DNA from: Girardinichthys multiradiatus
Lineage: Eukaryota > Chordata > Actinopteri > Cyprinodontiformes > Goodeidae
Assembly: GCF_021462225.1 (NCBI RefSeq)
Contig: NC_061818.1
Span: forward strand, 12,993,276 to 13,057,275
Direction of reading: 5' to 3'
DNA length: 64,000 nt
In this document: positions 1 through 11,771 of the stretch, in pieces
How the letters are laid out: each line of letters starts with the position of its first letter
Numbering within the stretch: the first letter of the stretch is position 1
Translations under genes and position numbers: made by a program
The notes under the pieces: model-generated
Told to the model about the DNA's origin: nothing
The model's input: only the letters and a program-made list of their open reading frames with translations
Databases searched by the model: none

Positions 1-1434
1 TCCTATCTCACAAAATTAGCATATTTCATCTGACCAATAAAAGAAAAGTGTTTTTAACACAAAAAACGACAACCTTCAAATAATCATGTACAGTTATGCA
101 CTCAATACTCGGTCGGGAATCCTTTTGCAGAAATGACTGCTTCAATGCGGCGTGGCATGGAGGCAATCAGCCTGTGGCACTGCTGAGATCTTATGGAGGC
201 CCAGGATGCTTCGATAGCGGCCTTTAGCTCATCCAGAGTGTTGGGTCTTGAGTCTCTCAACGTTCTCTTCACAATATCCCACAGATTCTCTATGGGGTTC
301 AGGTCAGGAGAGTTGGCAGGCCAATTGAGCACAGTGATACCATGGTCAGTAAACCATTTACCAGTGGTTTTGGCACTGTGAGCAGGTGCCAGGTCGTGCT
401 GAAAAATGAAATCTTCATCTCCATAAAGGTTTTCAGTAGATGGAAGCATGAAGTGCTCCAAAATCTCCTGATAGCTAGCTGCATTGACCCTGCCCTTGAT
501 AAAACACAGTGGACCAACACCAGCAGCTGACACGGCACCCCAGACCATCACTGACTGTGGGTACTTGACACTGGACTTCTGGCATTTTGGCATTTCCTTC
601 TCCCCAGTCTTCCTCCAGACTCTGGCACCTTGATTTCCGAATGACATGCAGAATTTGCTTTCATCCAAAAAAAGTACTTTGGACCACTGAGCAACAGTCC
701 AGTGCTGCTTCTCTGTAGCCCAGGTCAGGCGCTTCTGCCGCTGTTTCTGGTTCAAAAGTGGCTTGACCTGGGGAATGCGGCACCTGTAGCCCATTTCCTG
801 CACACGCCTGTGCACGGTGGCTCTGGATGTTTCTACTCCAGACTCAGTCCACTGCTTCCGCAGGTCCCCCAAGGTCTGGAATCGGCCCTTCTCCACAATC
901 TTCCTCAGGGTCCGGTCACCTCTTCTCGTTGTGCAGCGTTTTCTGCCACACTTTTTCCTTCCCACAGACTTCCCACTGAGGTGCCTTGATACAGCACTCT
1001 GGGAACAGCCTATTCGTTCAGAAATTTCTTTCTGTGTCTTACCCTCTTGCTTGAGGGTGTCAATAGTGGCCTTCTGGACAGCAGTCAGGTCGGCAGTCTT
1101 ACCCATGATTGGGGTTTTGAGTGATGAACCAGGCTGGGACTTTTAAAGGCCTCAGGAATCTTTTGCAGGTGTTTAGAGTTAACTCGTTGATTCAGATGAT
1201 TAGGTTCATAGCTCGTTTAGAGACCCTTTTAATGATATGCTAATTTTGTGAGATAGGAATTTTGGGTTTTCATGAGCTGTATGCCAAAATCAACCGTATT
1301 AAGACAATAAAAGACCTGAAATATTTCAGTTAGTGTGCAATGAATCTAAAATATATGAATGTTAAATTTTCATCATGACATTATGGAAAATAATGAACTT
1401 TATCACAATATGCTAATATTTTGAGAAGGACCTG
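1..1434 (-). mobile_element. Tc1-like DNA transposon, copy A (left end outside the window)
   Basis: The element runs from the window edge to the terminal GGACCTG at 1428-1434, followed by a TA target duplication. Its right inverted repeat (about 1236-1434) is the long type also seen complete in copy B at 54571-56173. The window opens inside the left inverted repeat, at the position equivalent to 54748 of copy B, so about 177 bases of the left end are missing from view. The transposase is read on the minus strand and is uninterrupted. Divergence from copy B is low over the alignable length, which suggests fairly recent activity of the family in this lineage. Confidence 0.93.
102..1106 (-). CDS. 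Tc1-like transposase, intact 334-aa ORF
   Basis: Cut-and-paste transposase of the Tc1/mariner superfamily, which acts in the nucleus on its own TIRs and inserts at TA. The ATG at 1106 gives a full-length protein that ends naturally at 102. Residues about 5-45 form a helix-turn-helix of paired type, followed by a basic linker rich in K and R (about 46-70) and then the RNase-H-fold catalytic domain. The triad is D148, D238 and E273, with 34 residues between the second D and the E (DD34E). The residue just before D148 is Leu (FLDES), whereas copy B in this window has Ser (FSDES), the usual residue of the family. No frameshift or internal stop is visible, so this is a candidate for an active or recently active copy. 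Activity itself cannot be judged from sequence. Confidence 0.92.
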   Translation of the reverse strand: MGKTADLTAVQKATIDTLKQEGKTQKEISERIGCSQSAVSRHLSGKSVGRKKCGRKRCTTRRGDRTLRKIVEKGRFQTLGDLRKQWTESGVETSRATVHRRVQEMGYRCRIPQVKPLLNQKQRQKRLTWATEKQHWTVAQWSKVLFLDESKFCMSFGNQGARVWRKTGEKEMPKCQKSSVKYPQSVMVWGAVSAAGVGPLCFIKGRVNAASYQEILEHFMLPSTENLYGDEDFIFQHDLAPAHSAKTTGKWFTDHGITVLNWPANSPDLNPIENLWDIVKRTLRDSRPNTLDELKAAIEASWASIRSQQCHRLIASMPRRIEAVISAKGFPTEY

Positions 1435-1436
1435 TA

Positions 1437-1668
1437 CATATCACAGTAACAGACAGTAACAGAAAAAGGGGAAGAGCTGAGTGTTACTGGTTGCTATGGT
1501 AACCACCAACTGACAAGAGTAACATAAAAAATTTATATAGCAATAAAAGTCAGGAAAAAAAAAAAATTGTTAATTAAATAAAATGAATTTGAAGAATAAA
1601 TAAACCAATTTTGACAAACTTCACATAAATAGTGATGTTAAAATAAAACCCTGTTACACTCCTCTCCT
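1437..1668 (-). repeat. LTR fragment with adjacent polypurine tract (3' end of an LTR retrotransposon)
   Basis: Read on the minus strand, a purine run (plus-strand CTCCTCTCCT, 1659-1668) is followed directly by TGTAACAGGG, the classic arrangement of polypurine tract and U3 start. The LTR then runs down to at least 1437, where the Tc1 element of 1-1434 begins at a TA. Bases 1510-1658 recur in direct orientation at 2867-3014. A pol-C-terminus-like ORF lies on the same strand just upstream (2015-2464). Together these indicate the 3' end of an LTR element. The exact family is not recognised. Confidence 0.55.
1489..1504. promoter_or_regulatory. Palindromic X-box-like (RFX) motif inside the LTR
   Basis: GGTTGCTATGGTAACC is a near-perfect palindrome and fits the RFX-factor X-box pattern (two GTTRC-type half sites with short spacing). 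It lies within the LTR-like segment, where promoters and enhancers of retroelements sit. Binding is inferred from the motif only. Confidence 0.35.
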
Positions 1669-2014
1669 GAATTTGTCAAAATCACAAAACAAACACAATG
1701 TATTCAGGAAACATATAGAATAACATCCCCAAAATTCCAAATAAGTCCCACCATATCTCATAATCAACAAATTGAATGAATAACACACCAACAACAAAGT
1801 GTGCTCTGACGAACTGTAAAGCTGTTCAATGAAGAACTAAGGAGGGTAGTGCAGTGCTAATCACAAACCCATCACAGACGACATAAAAAGTACCCGAATA
1901 CACTTTTAAAATTCAAATAAAACTTATACTAACCAATCTACAAAAATATTATTCAGAGATATATGGAGCAAAGAAAGTACATTGAAACATTCACAGGAGG
2001 GGACGTCTAATAGA

Positions 2015-2464
2015 CTACGCTGTGTTAACACTAAATAAGGAAGTCGCCCAATTTCTCAACTTAGTCTGTGCCTGCAATATCTGGGTGTTCATAGATTGGA
2101 TAAGCCTACTGACAGGTCGAACAACACGACCAGTCCTAGTCCTAACAGCTTCAAAACCTGTGTCATGCTCATATGTTTTAGAATTGTTAGGCCTTATAGA
2201 CTCTTGGATACTCTGACATCCCATACCATCATGAGGAACTGGGTCACTTAGAGGGACGTCCTTAGTTGAAGCTGAATCATCATTGGCTATATCTTCACAG
2301 ATATTATCTGTCGCACCGGTGTTTGCAGATGCTACTTGATATTCAGGCAGATGAGGTGGTGATCTTGTGGATAACATTGTTCCTCTACCAAAACTCACTC
2401 CTCTAGAATGTGTCCCCATGTTCATTAGTTCTGTATTATGTTCTATATCAAACTCTTCTGTCAT
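2015..2464 (-). pseudogene. Remnant ORF resembling the C-terminus of a retrotransposon Pol protein
   Basis: A 149-codon minus-strand ORF, polar and low in complexity, carrying the segment RTRTGRVVRPVSRLIQSM at about residues 109-126. Such Arg-rich 'R-x-R-x-G-R-x-V-x-P' tails are common at the C-terminus of LTR-retrotransposon Pol polyproteins in fish. No catalytic domain is present in this stretch. Its stop lies about 350 bases upstream of the polypurine tract and LTR at 1437-1668 on the same strand, which fits a 5'-truncated element. I do not recognise a specific family, and the assignment rests on the tail motif and the context. Confidence 0.45.
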
Positions 2465-2866
2465 TCCTACTCAAATATGTCACAAATCAAATGAGGGAAA
2501 ATAAAGTATATATAGATTTCACAAAACGAACAACAAAAAAATGCTGTATCAAGACAAAATAATTTTTGCTGTGTTGTTTTTTTTTTTTTTTGTTAACCAC
2601 GGTAGCTGATAAGAGTTTTTCTCCAAAAATAGCGCACTGTTAGATAGATATCAAAAAGGCTGAAGAACAATAAATAACTCTAGACAAACTACTGAGTAAT
2701 CAAATGAACAGTTGATAAACCAGTTAGCAGTTGTAACATTAAACACAACTGAAATACACAACATGAATTATAATAACAGTTTAAAACATTTACAAAATAT
2801 GGCAAAATCGAATATGAAAAAATTTATATAATTAAATTAATCTAAAATATATGTTAAAAAAAATCA

Positions 2867-3014
2867 CTGACAAGAGTGACATAAAAAATGTATATAGCAA
2901 TAAAAGTCAGGAAAAAAATAAATTGTTGATTAAATAAAATGAATTTGAAGAATAAATAAACCAATTTTGACAAACTTCACATCAATAGTGATGTTAAAAT
3001 AAAACCCCGTTACA
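2867..3014 (-). repeat. Second copy of the LTR segment (direct repeat of 1510-1658)
   Basis: About 148 bases match 1510-1658 with few differences and in the same orientation. On the minus strand it also starts with TGTAAC. It is probably the truncated partner LTR of the remnant retroelement, since the sequence below 2867 diverges at once from that of the other copy. Its upper edge abuts an ATCC microsatellite. Confidence 0.6.
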
Positions 3015-3015
<1 letters not shown>

Positions 3016-3045
<30 letters not shown>

Positions 3046-3080
3046 CCATCCATCCATCCATCCATCCATCCATCCATCCA
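3016..3080. repeat. (ATCC)n microsatellite
   Basis: About 16 tandem ATCC units with one interruption (GTCC). Confidence 0.95.
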
Positions 3081-3999
3081 AAAGTGAAGAAAACATTGAA
3101 CAAAAAGATGAATATAGTTCAGAGGTGAATTCCCTGCCATGATCTCAACAGCTCATATATTATGTCATTCACAGAAATAATTTGAGATAAATCAGGCCAA
3201 TTATCATGAGGATGCGGTGTCACATTAGGTTATCAGACAGAGTACTTCCTGGAGTCTATTGTCACAGAGGTTACTGACAGTAGCTCAACCTGATCAGATC
3301 TTCCATCATAAATCCTTGAGTTGTTTGTGCAGAATCTGTTCTTTTCTCTATGCCTATCTGAACTAACTGCAAATTAGCAAAGATAAATAATTTTGCTCAC
3401 ATGGTGAAAATGTAAGCAAATTTCTTCAAGCTTTCACTTGAAGCATAACGAAAGACTAATGTAGACTATAGCAAGAAACGTATGGATTTCAGGATGATGC
3501 GGTGAGTAAAAAAATGGATAAAGTTACATTAAATCACTTTTCAGTTTACATCCCCGATAAAGGAAAATCTAAAGTGCTGAGTTATTAGGAATTTTGAAAA
3601 TCCATGCAGACCAACATCATGTCATATTTCCTTTAAATGCCTCTGCTGAAGAACTCCCCCACAGATTTCTGACTCCCACTCCTCCTCAATTTACAAACCC
3701 CGTAAACTCTGCTAAGGATAAAATGTTGCATGAAGGGAGTGAATTAGCCTGCTGATACCAGACCTGCTAACATTTTGTTAGGCTCATGAGGGTATTTCCT
3801 CAGGAAACTGCGGCACAAAGAGCGTCTGGGGGTGGCAGGTTTTTCATGTTTGTGGTTTGTCGCCATCCGTATTTCTGTAAATGAAAAGAAATGCAGTTTA
3901 AACAGACCCTCCTCACAGGTTTGTGACAGAGTTTTTAACCAAGAAGTATCTCTTTTTTTGGTAACTTGTTTTTTTCTTCTTTAAGCTTTAAACCGTCTG
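3081..3999. other. Anonymous non-coding DNA
   Basis: No credible ORF, repeat family or RNA gene recognised. AT-rich sequence without visible internal repetition. Confidence 0.5.
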
Positions 4000-5315
4000 A
4001 TACATCACCTTAGACTTTACAGTAAATTGAGTGTATTTCATTTGGATTTTATGTGACAGACCAACACAAAGTAATGCATAATTGTAAAGTAGGAGGAAAA
4101 TTAAACATGGTTTCCAAATCTTTTTAGCAATAAAAGTCAGAAAAGTTTTGCATACATCTGCATTGAGCCCTACCAAGTCAATACCACCTTGCACTGCAAG
4201 TGCAGCTGCAAGTCTTTTGGGGTATGCCTCAACCATATAGATGTGAACATCTATAGTAGATGCCTGAATATTTCCCCATTCTTATTTGCAAACTAATTCA
4301 AGATCAGTTCAATTGGATAGATAAAATCTGTGAACGCCAATTTTTAAGTCTTACAGTCTCTCCTGGGTTTAGGCCAGGACTCTGAGTAGGCCATGCTAAC
4401 CCATGTATCTGCTTTGATTCAAACCACGATCCATTGTAGATTTACCTATACTTTTAGGGTTGTGCAGGAAGGTGAATCTCTGCCCCAGTCTCTAGCTTTT
4501 TGCCGCCTCTAACTTCTTCCAACCGTGTTTTCCAGCATCTACATCCCCTCTGAAGAGAAAAGAAATCCCCACAGCATGATGTTGCCACCACCATGTTCAC
4601 AGTGGGGATGGTGTGCTCAGGGTGACGCACAGTGTTTTCGACCACACATAGCCTTTTGCATGAAGGCTGAAGAGTTCAATTTAAACCAAGGGACCTTCTT
4701 TCACATATAAGCTGGGCCCCCTGCATGGCGTGCGGCAAATTGCAAATGGGGATTTGTAGTGCTTTCTTTCTTCCACCCTTCTATAAAGGTCAGATTTGTG
4801 GAGTAGATGACTAATAGGTCTGCCAAAAGAGTCTCTCACGTGAGCTGTGGATCTCTGCATCTTCTCCAGAGTAACCATATATTTCTTGGCTGATTCTCTG
4901 AATAATCCTTTTACTGTTAGGTTTGCAGTTGTTTTAATACTCTCTGTGAGCTGTTTAAAGCTTGGGATGTAAGTTTATAAGATAACCCAGCTTTGAACTT
5001 CTCCACAACTTCCTTCCTGATCTGTCTGCGGTGTTCTTTGGTTATGAGACTGTTTGTTCAATAATTTCCTTCAACAAACATCTCAGTTCTTCACAGAACT
5101 GCTGGATTTATATCGCACAGAATCAATTACACACAAGCGGGCTTTATTTCCTGATTAGCTGACGTCTGTAGCAATTTGGTTGCACATCATTTTATTCAGA
5201 TGTTTCAGTGTAAAAGTGGCTTAATACAAATGCATTCTATGTATCAGTTGCACTTTATAATTATGTGCTACTATGTATTGGCCTCACATTAAATCTTGAA
5301 TTCCAGAAAAAACAC
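4000..5315 (-). mobile_element. Decayed Tc1-like transposon (transposase relic on minus strand)
   Basis: Both ends carry related sequence: near 4040-4110 (TTTTATGTGACAGACCAACA and following) and, inverted, near 5240-5290. Between them the minus strand encodes scrambled Tc1 transposase. The piece at 4681-4878 reads MVTLEKMQRSTAHVRDS, a typical helix-turn-helix-region segment of this fish family, and the CACAGCATGATG block at 4570-4582 corresponds to the catalytic-domain 'HGGGSIMLWG' region in frames broken by indels. No intact reading frame remains, so this is an old, non-autonomous copy. The ends are approximate. Confidence 0.8.
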
Positions 5316-8300
5316 AGGTTTGTACAAACATAAAAAGACACATTACATCCATGAGCATACTACTCTGTTCAGAAGCAGACAGAATCCACTCAGAAACAAA
5401 TTGCTGTCTCGGTGAGAACTGACATAGCACAGGGACAAATACCCAGCAAAATGTGTATTCGCTAGTATACCTTTGTTATGAAGAGAGCAATCTGAACCAG
5501 CCCACGAACAGAAGACAAAGGAAGGATTTCTTTAGATTTTAACCTAATCTCTGAGTCAATTAAAAAGAGAAAATACTTCTGTGAAAAATGAAATATTACC
5601 ATTGTAAGCAGCTGCGACTGGCCACGCTGCACCATACAGACCAGACAATATAGTTTCTAGTGTACCCAACCTTTTATCACCTCATCTTTTAGATGTAGGG
5701 CACAGAGCTCTTGCAGCTGTTTTAGATTAAACTAATGTTTTACTTTCACACGTCGGACCTGTGAACGGGTGAGAACATAGAGCTGAGCAACAGGTTAGAC
5801 AAGTTCTGGGCGGATGAGTCAAGGCAATGGAACAGATCAGGACGTAGTTTTGCAAACTTCATTTTGCAGGTTTGCACAGTTGAAGCCCGTGGGTTGACGA
5901 TAATGATGTAACTTGACAGATTCCTCCCAAGGGTTTCTGGGTGGAGTAGGTGTTGGGTTTTAAGAATATATATAACATCAAACTTTGAGCCTCACACATG
6001 TGCTCACTTGTGCTGAGCAAAAAAAATAAATAAAGAAAGAAAAAAAATCATTTTGCCTGCTGCTATTAAATACTTTAGGGAAAGGGACACCAGGTTAAAG
6101 TTTCCAAATTCTGATATGTTATTTTATTACAGTAATATTAATTGTAATGTGTTTAGAACGAGTAAAGAAAACATACTGAGATTCTCATTTGCCACTTTAG
6201 ATAGCCAATCAGCCTGTTTTAGGTGTATAACGTCTTCTTTACTTGTCCTGTTTCCTCATATTTTTAAAGAACAAACCTTTAACACAATTTTATCATGTTC
6301 TACCACAATGACTGAACTGAAAATGAGTGAACAGGCAACCAAAGTCCACAAGAAACGTTGAAAGATGTAGTGCATGCAGACACCTCAGATTTGACCTTTC
6401 ACCCACAGGAACTCTGCTTTTCTCCAGGGATCTTCATAACTTTAGATCTAGTCAAATTAAACTTCACAAAGGTAACGTTCTGAGGCTTAAAAAACATACG
6501 AGGAACAAACAACTCAATCAGCCGTTATGCTTAGAAAGTTTGTCTGAATGCAAGGATTGAATGTCAAAGTTTTGACTTGTTTCATTTTTCCCAGTTAATT
6601 TTCAATAAAAAAAGCATTGTAATAATTCATAATAGTAGAGCAGTGACTAAAAAAGTAGGTACCGGTATGGTAAGGAATGCAAACACTCGCAAAAAAAAAA
6701 TTGCTTCAAACCTTTGTAGAATATTGTGAAGAAAAACCACCTAACCCTTAGCATCCCATTGTATCTTGTGTTTGATAAGTGATTATCAGCATGAGCAGAA
6801 TCTGAGGACATATATCTTTCCTGACCTGTGAATCTGCATATCCAACGGTTAGCACACATGCAGTGTTATCAGTCAGAGTTTCCTGTTGTTTTCCTCCTTT
6901 TGATGTATTTCATTTATTCCCATCATGTTTGGGCTCCTAACCCTGAAAGCGCACTTCCCACAGACAACAGTGCATGTTCTGCTTTCCTAAAAAGGCCTAT
7001 TCTGTCTCAGAACATTGAGTATATCTCTGATAATGTTTTTCAGTGACATCTTCTCATGTATCAAAGACAAATACTGCAGGTGCCTCTTCATTAAGCACCA
7101 GTAATATGGTAGAATCCTATGAATGCAACCTGTCTTTCTTTTCTAACTACAGCATTTCTCATTTACCAATTGTCTTGATTTTTAAAACCACAACGTTTCT
7201 CATCTCATGCTGGCAACTCAATTTTCTGAGCTAGTTTTAGATTTTTTATATCCACGGTAGATGCTGAAAGTCTTGCTCTAGCTCTAGTTTCTTACATCCC
7301 TGGGCTTCATCTGATTTAATTTGAATTATTTCTTTATTGTTTTATTTATTATTTATTTATTGATTTCTGACTTCATCCTAAATGATAACAAAAATACGAA
7401 AACTGTGAAATTGTTACTCTTAGGTATGGTGACATGGTAGAATTTAGGTATGATGGATTTACTGATTGAGAAAATATTGTATTTTTCATCTCTCCAGTGA
7501 GCCTGTCACCGGTGAGGGCAGATCAATAAGAAAACTGGCAGTTCTGGTCACCAGCTGATTTCTTGTTGCACCTCTGCAGCTACTACTACTCAAAATAGCT
7601 GCTTGTATCTTTTGCGGGAAATCCAATTGCTTCTTTAACTGTATCATGTTTACCGCTTTGATTGGAATAGATCATATGAAGACCCTCTTCCTATGGTATC
7701 CATAACCCTAAAGATGGAAATACTCTGAAAGATCCAAGATTACGTGTCTTGGGATTTCTCAATCATTGACCGGGAATGATGAGCTAACAAACAACAGAAT
7801 TAGATTTTTGTCAAATGTAAACAATTCATTGTTGACAGAGTAAATCCCAAATCAGCTCAGTAATTAAAATCAGAGACAGCCTGAATAAACTCTGCGCGGC
7901 TCCATGTTTTTTCAGGTTTTCTATTTAAAGACACCACAAAGTTCAGGTTGTCTTTGGCCACCTCTAGCAAAACATTCCTCTCTATTCTTTTTTTTCCTCT
8001 CAGCAGTTGCTTGAAAAAAGTGTCCTTTAGGCCTTTGACTGAAAAACATGGGAACGGATAAAGCCCAAACTGACTCTGAAATGCATTAAGTTATATAAAT
8101 TAAACGCTAGTTTGCACTTTGAAAGCGTCTTTGTCATTTCCACAGCAGGAGACCCCATGTCCCTTTTCACCGACAGGAAGACTTGTCGAGGCGCTGAAGG
8201 AGCCTTTCTTGGCTCGTTTCGCCTTCCTCCTAAAGAGCTGAAGATGCTGATAATGTCAGCTCTGCAGTGGGTGTTTCTTTTTGCTGTCACATTACATCAC

Positions 8301-9734
8301 TGTTAGTTTTTATCATTGTTCCGTTTCAAATCTGGTCTGCAAGTTACATCACTGTAGGAAATCTAGCCATCCTCCTACTCAATGTATTGTCGGATTCATG
8401 TGCAAGTTTGTTTCCTGAAACAGGATTTGTAATGTAGAGGCATAGCATTTGGCTAATGTTGTGCAATTTCCTGCAACTACATCACATCTGCAGCTATCAC
8501 TTTTACACACATGTATTCTTGTAAGCAAAAGGCCGCTTTAGCTTGCTTTGGCTTGCTTACATGTGGAAGTATTTGCATGCATACCACCACAATCATTCAC
8601 AGTTGCTTGTATTTATTCTCTATTCAACACTAAATGCTGAAAGACCTAAAGGGCTGTTTTAGACACTGGTGGGTGCTCAGCCAAATAAGCAATCATCAGA
8701 GGATTGCAGTAAGATTGTGGAAGTAAGAGTTAAACTTATCTCAGCCTTCCTTCTCATTTTCTTCAACTTTTACTCTATTTGGAACGAGTCTCCAAAAGAC
8801 AGCGTTGGGATTTTTGAACGTTGTCTCCTGAGGGTTTATTAAACCCTGATAAAAGACTAGAGGGGGAAATGAAAGGAAGTGACAAATCTTGCGGTGTGTT
8901 TTAACAGGAAGTTGTTATTTACTAGGGTCTTGCTGCCAATGAGAACCTGGGACGGCGTGGGTGTTGCATGATCTGCTAGATTTTATTGCTGATACATTAA
9001 ATCCTAGGAATCCCCTTATGACCCCCCCCCCCCCCCCATGGATTATGCTCATTTGAAGGCTCCAATGATGACTGCTAGCAGACCTCAGGGTTACACACAA
9101 ATCCCCCTTACAATAATGTTAGAATTCCACACCAGTGCTCAGGGTTTATCACTTTAATGGCAATTAACACTGCATTGTTCTTGGGCAATACCTCCAAGTT
9201 GCCTAGTGTGTCTAGACAGTGAGATACGGCTATCTAAATGACTGGCTGATTTGTTGTCGAGGAGAAAGAGGAGGATTCCCAAGGCTATTGTTTGCGGGAC
9301 AGTCCAAGGTCTTGATGTCGGCTTTGGGAGCAGATAAAATGCCTCCAGGAGGATGTGTGTTTGCTCATAATTGAAAGCAGTTCAGGAAACACATGGATTC
9401 TCTGAGCAGTGATGAGCACTCCTCGTTTCCTCCCATCCCTGCAGGAAACGGGCCAGGTACATACCGTAAGCCTGTCCAGAATTCATCACATCCAGGCAGT
9501 GCCTTCTTTCACATGGCCTAAGTGCACATGAAGAAGCCACAAGGTGTAAACAATTTAGAAGCAAGTCAGATAAAACCCTGTATTATGTTTTATTTTTAGA
9601 CTGTGCAGCTGGAAAGCTGAAGTTTTGTTTTGTGGGAAACTGTTAGATGAGCTTGATCCTGGTCATCAAGGAGTTGACCATTTTTGACCAGTGTTACACA
9701 CAAAAAAACTATTTCAAAAATAAGGGGAGTAAGG
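5316..9734. other. Long anonymous non-coding interval
   Basis: About 4.4 kb with only short, unsupported ORFs (up to about 100 codons, composition like AT-rich noise). No repeat family or exon recognised apart from the poly-C run at 9021-9037. Short A/T homopolymers occur throughout. Confidence 0.5.
9021..9037. repeat. Poly(C) run
   Basis: An uninterrupted run of about 17 C residues, G-quadruplex-prone on the minus strand. Confidence 0.9.
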
Positions 9735-11370
9735 TTGCACAATGCAATTATCGGCAGTTGTTGGTTGCGTTACAGCCATGACCTTCAGTTAGTTTCTTTG
9801 TGGTAGGCCAACAATAAGCAATGCATAACTGTGAAGTGGAAGGGAAATAGTAAATGTTTTCTTTGGAATTCTTTTACAAACAAAAATCTGAAAAGAGTGG
9901 CTTACATTTGTATTTAGCCCCCTTTACTCAGATATTCAAAAAATAAAATCCTTCTGAAGTCAAACAGCAAATTAGTCCACCTTTGAACAAGTTCTTCTTA
10001 GTATACATCCAGCTGTTCCGTGAAGGCCTCCAATGTTCATTAGAGAACATTAGTGAACAAACAGCATCATAAGGACCAAGGAACACAGCAGAGAGATCAG
10101 TGGTTAGGTTGTGGAGAAGTCTAAAGCAGAGTTATGTGATAAAATAATATTGCAAGCTTTGAACATTTCATAGAGTTCTGTTCAATCCATCATCTCAAAA
10201 TGATACAACTGCAAGACATAGTCACCCACCTAAGCTTATAGCAGCTAGAGGCTCATGGTAATTCTGGAGCAGCTGCAGAGATCCACTGGTCAGGTGGGGA
10301 ATCTGTTGAAACAACAAAGCTCAGCAATTCTGACCTTCATGGAAGCATGCTGCGAAGGAAACAGAAGAACTATTTCCAGTTTGCCACAAGCCATATAGGA
10401 CTGTGTTTCATTTTTTATTTTAGGCAAAGCATTTTGAAAACCAAATATTATTTTCCTTCCGCTTCATAATTCATTTCAATTCAGTTTATTTATATAGCGC
10501 CAATTCACAACACATGTCGTCTCAAGGCACTTCACAACAGTCAGGTACATACATTCCAATTAATCCTAACCATTGAACAGTGCAGTCAGGGTTAGTTATT
10601 TATTCAAATTGGATAAAAGGTTTTTCTGTCTAAGGAAACCCAGCAGATTGCATCCAGTCAGTGACTTGCAGCATTCACTCCTCCCGGATGAGCATGTAGA
10701 GACAGTGGACAGTCACTGGCGTTGACTTTGCAGCAATCCCTCATACTGAGCACGCATGTAGCGACAGTGGAGAGGAAAAACTCCCTTTTAACAGCAAGAA
10801 ACCTCCAGCAGAACCAGGCTCAGTGTGAGCGGCCATCTGCCACGACCGACTGGGGGTTTGAGAGAACAGAGCAGAGACACAAAGAGAACAAAGAAGCACT
10901 GATCCAGGAGTACTTTCTATGGGAAGGAAAAGTAAATGTTAATGTATGTAGCTCCTTTAGTTGTTTCACCTAGAAAAAAAGAACAGATAAACTCTGAGCC
11001 AGTTTTCAAGGTTAGAGTCTGAAAGAAAGCACATAGAGTTAGTTACAGTAGAAGCTCAGTCAATCGCCATGTCTAGGACAGAGAAAGGGTTAAACACTGA
11101 AGACAGGGCTATGTGGATCATCGGTAGAGGGTGAGCATTAAGTTGTTGCCAGCAGAAGCTTGGACGATTCCCCTCTCCAGAAAGGTGTCACAGGTAGACA
11201 CAGAGTCAGGCCAGGTGTAGCTTCTAGGAAGAGAATAGAGAGAACAAGGTTAAAAGCTGAAATAACAGCAAACAATGCAAAATTGGAGAGTAGTGTGAGA
11301 ATGTAGCGAAGAGGGTGAAAGTGGTCATTATGTCCTCCAGCAGCCTAAGCCTATAGCAGCATAACTACGC

Positions 11371-11771
11371 AGATAGCTCAGGATAACTTAAGCCACTCTA
11401 ACTATAAGCTTTATCAAAAAGGAAAGTTTTAAGTGTAGTCTTAAAAGTAGACAGTTTGTCCATCTAGAGCCCACTAATGGCCATTGTTATACTAAAAACC
11501 ACAACAATTGGGATGCCTCTCTCTGTCAGATTGACCATAACCATTGGAAAACAGAGGGTAGCAGAAACGGAGTGTGTGTTTGCACCTCAACCATAACTGA
11601 GCCGGTTTAGGCTAAACCTGACTCCCCCTTACTCCATCCAACAGGGAGGGAAGAAGACGGAGGTAAAAAAAAAAATAAGGAAGATAGCTCAAGATAACCT
11701 AAGCCACTCTAACTATAAGCCTTATCAAAAAGGAAAGTTTTAAGCCTAGCCTTAAAAGTAGACAGGGTGTC
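11371..11771 (-). repeat. Internal direct duplication in LINE copy a (11371-11460 and 11682-11771)
   Basis: Two about 90-base segments, offset by 311 bases, share AGATAGCTCA...CTAACTATAAGC and AAAAAGGAAAGTTTTAAG with few mismatches. The upper copy is the C-terminal coding tail of the reverse transcriptase; the lower copy repeats it inside what should be 3' UTR. Confidence 0.75.

Noticed and set aside
3016..3080. Tandem array considered as a CRISPR-like repeat
   Set aside because: Simple 4-base microsatellite without spacers; the window is eukaryotic.
6053..6361. 102-codon ORF
   Set aside because: Composition like AT-rich non-coding DNA, no homology recognised, no promoter or splice evidence.
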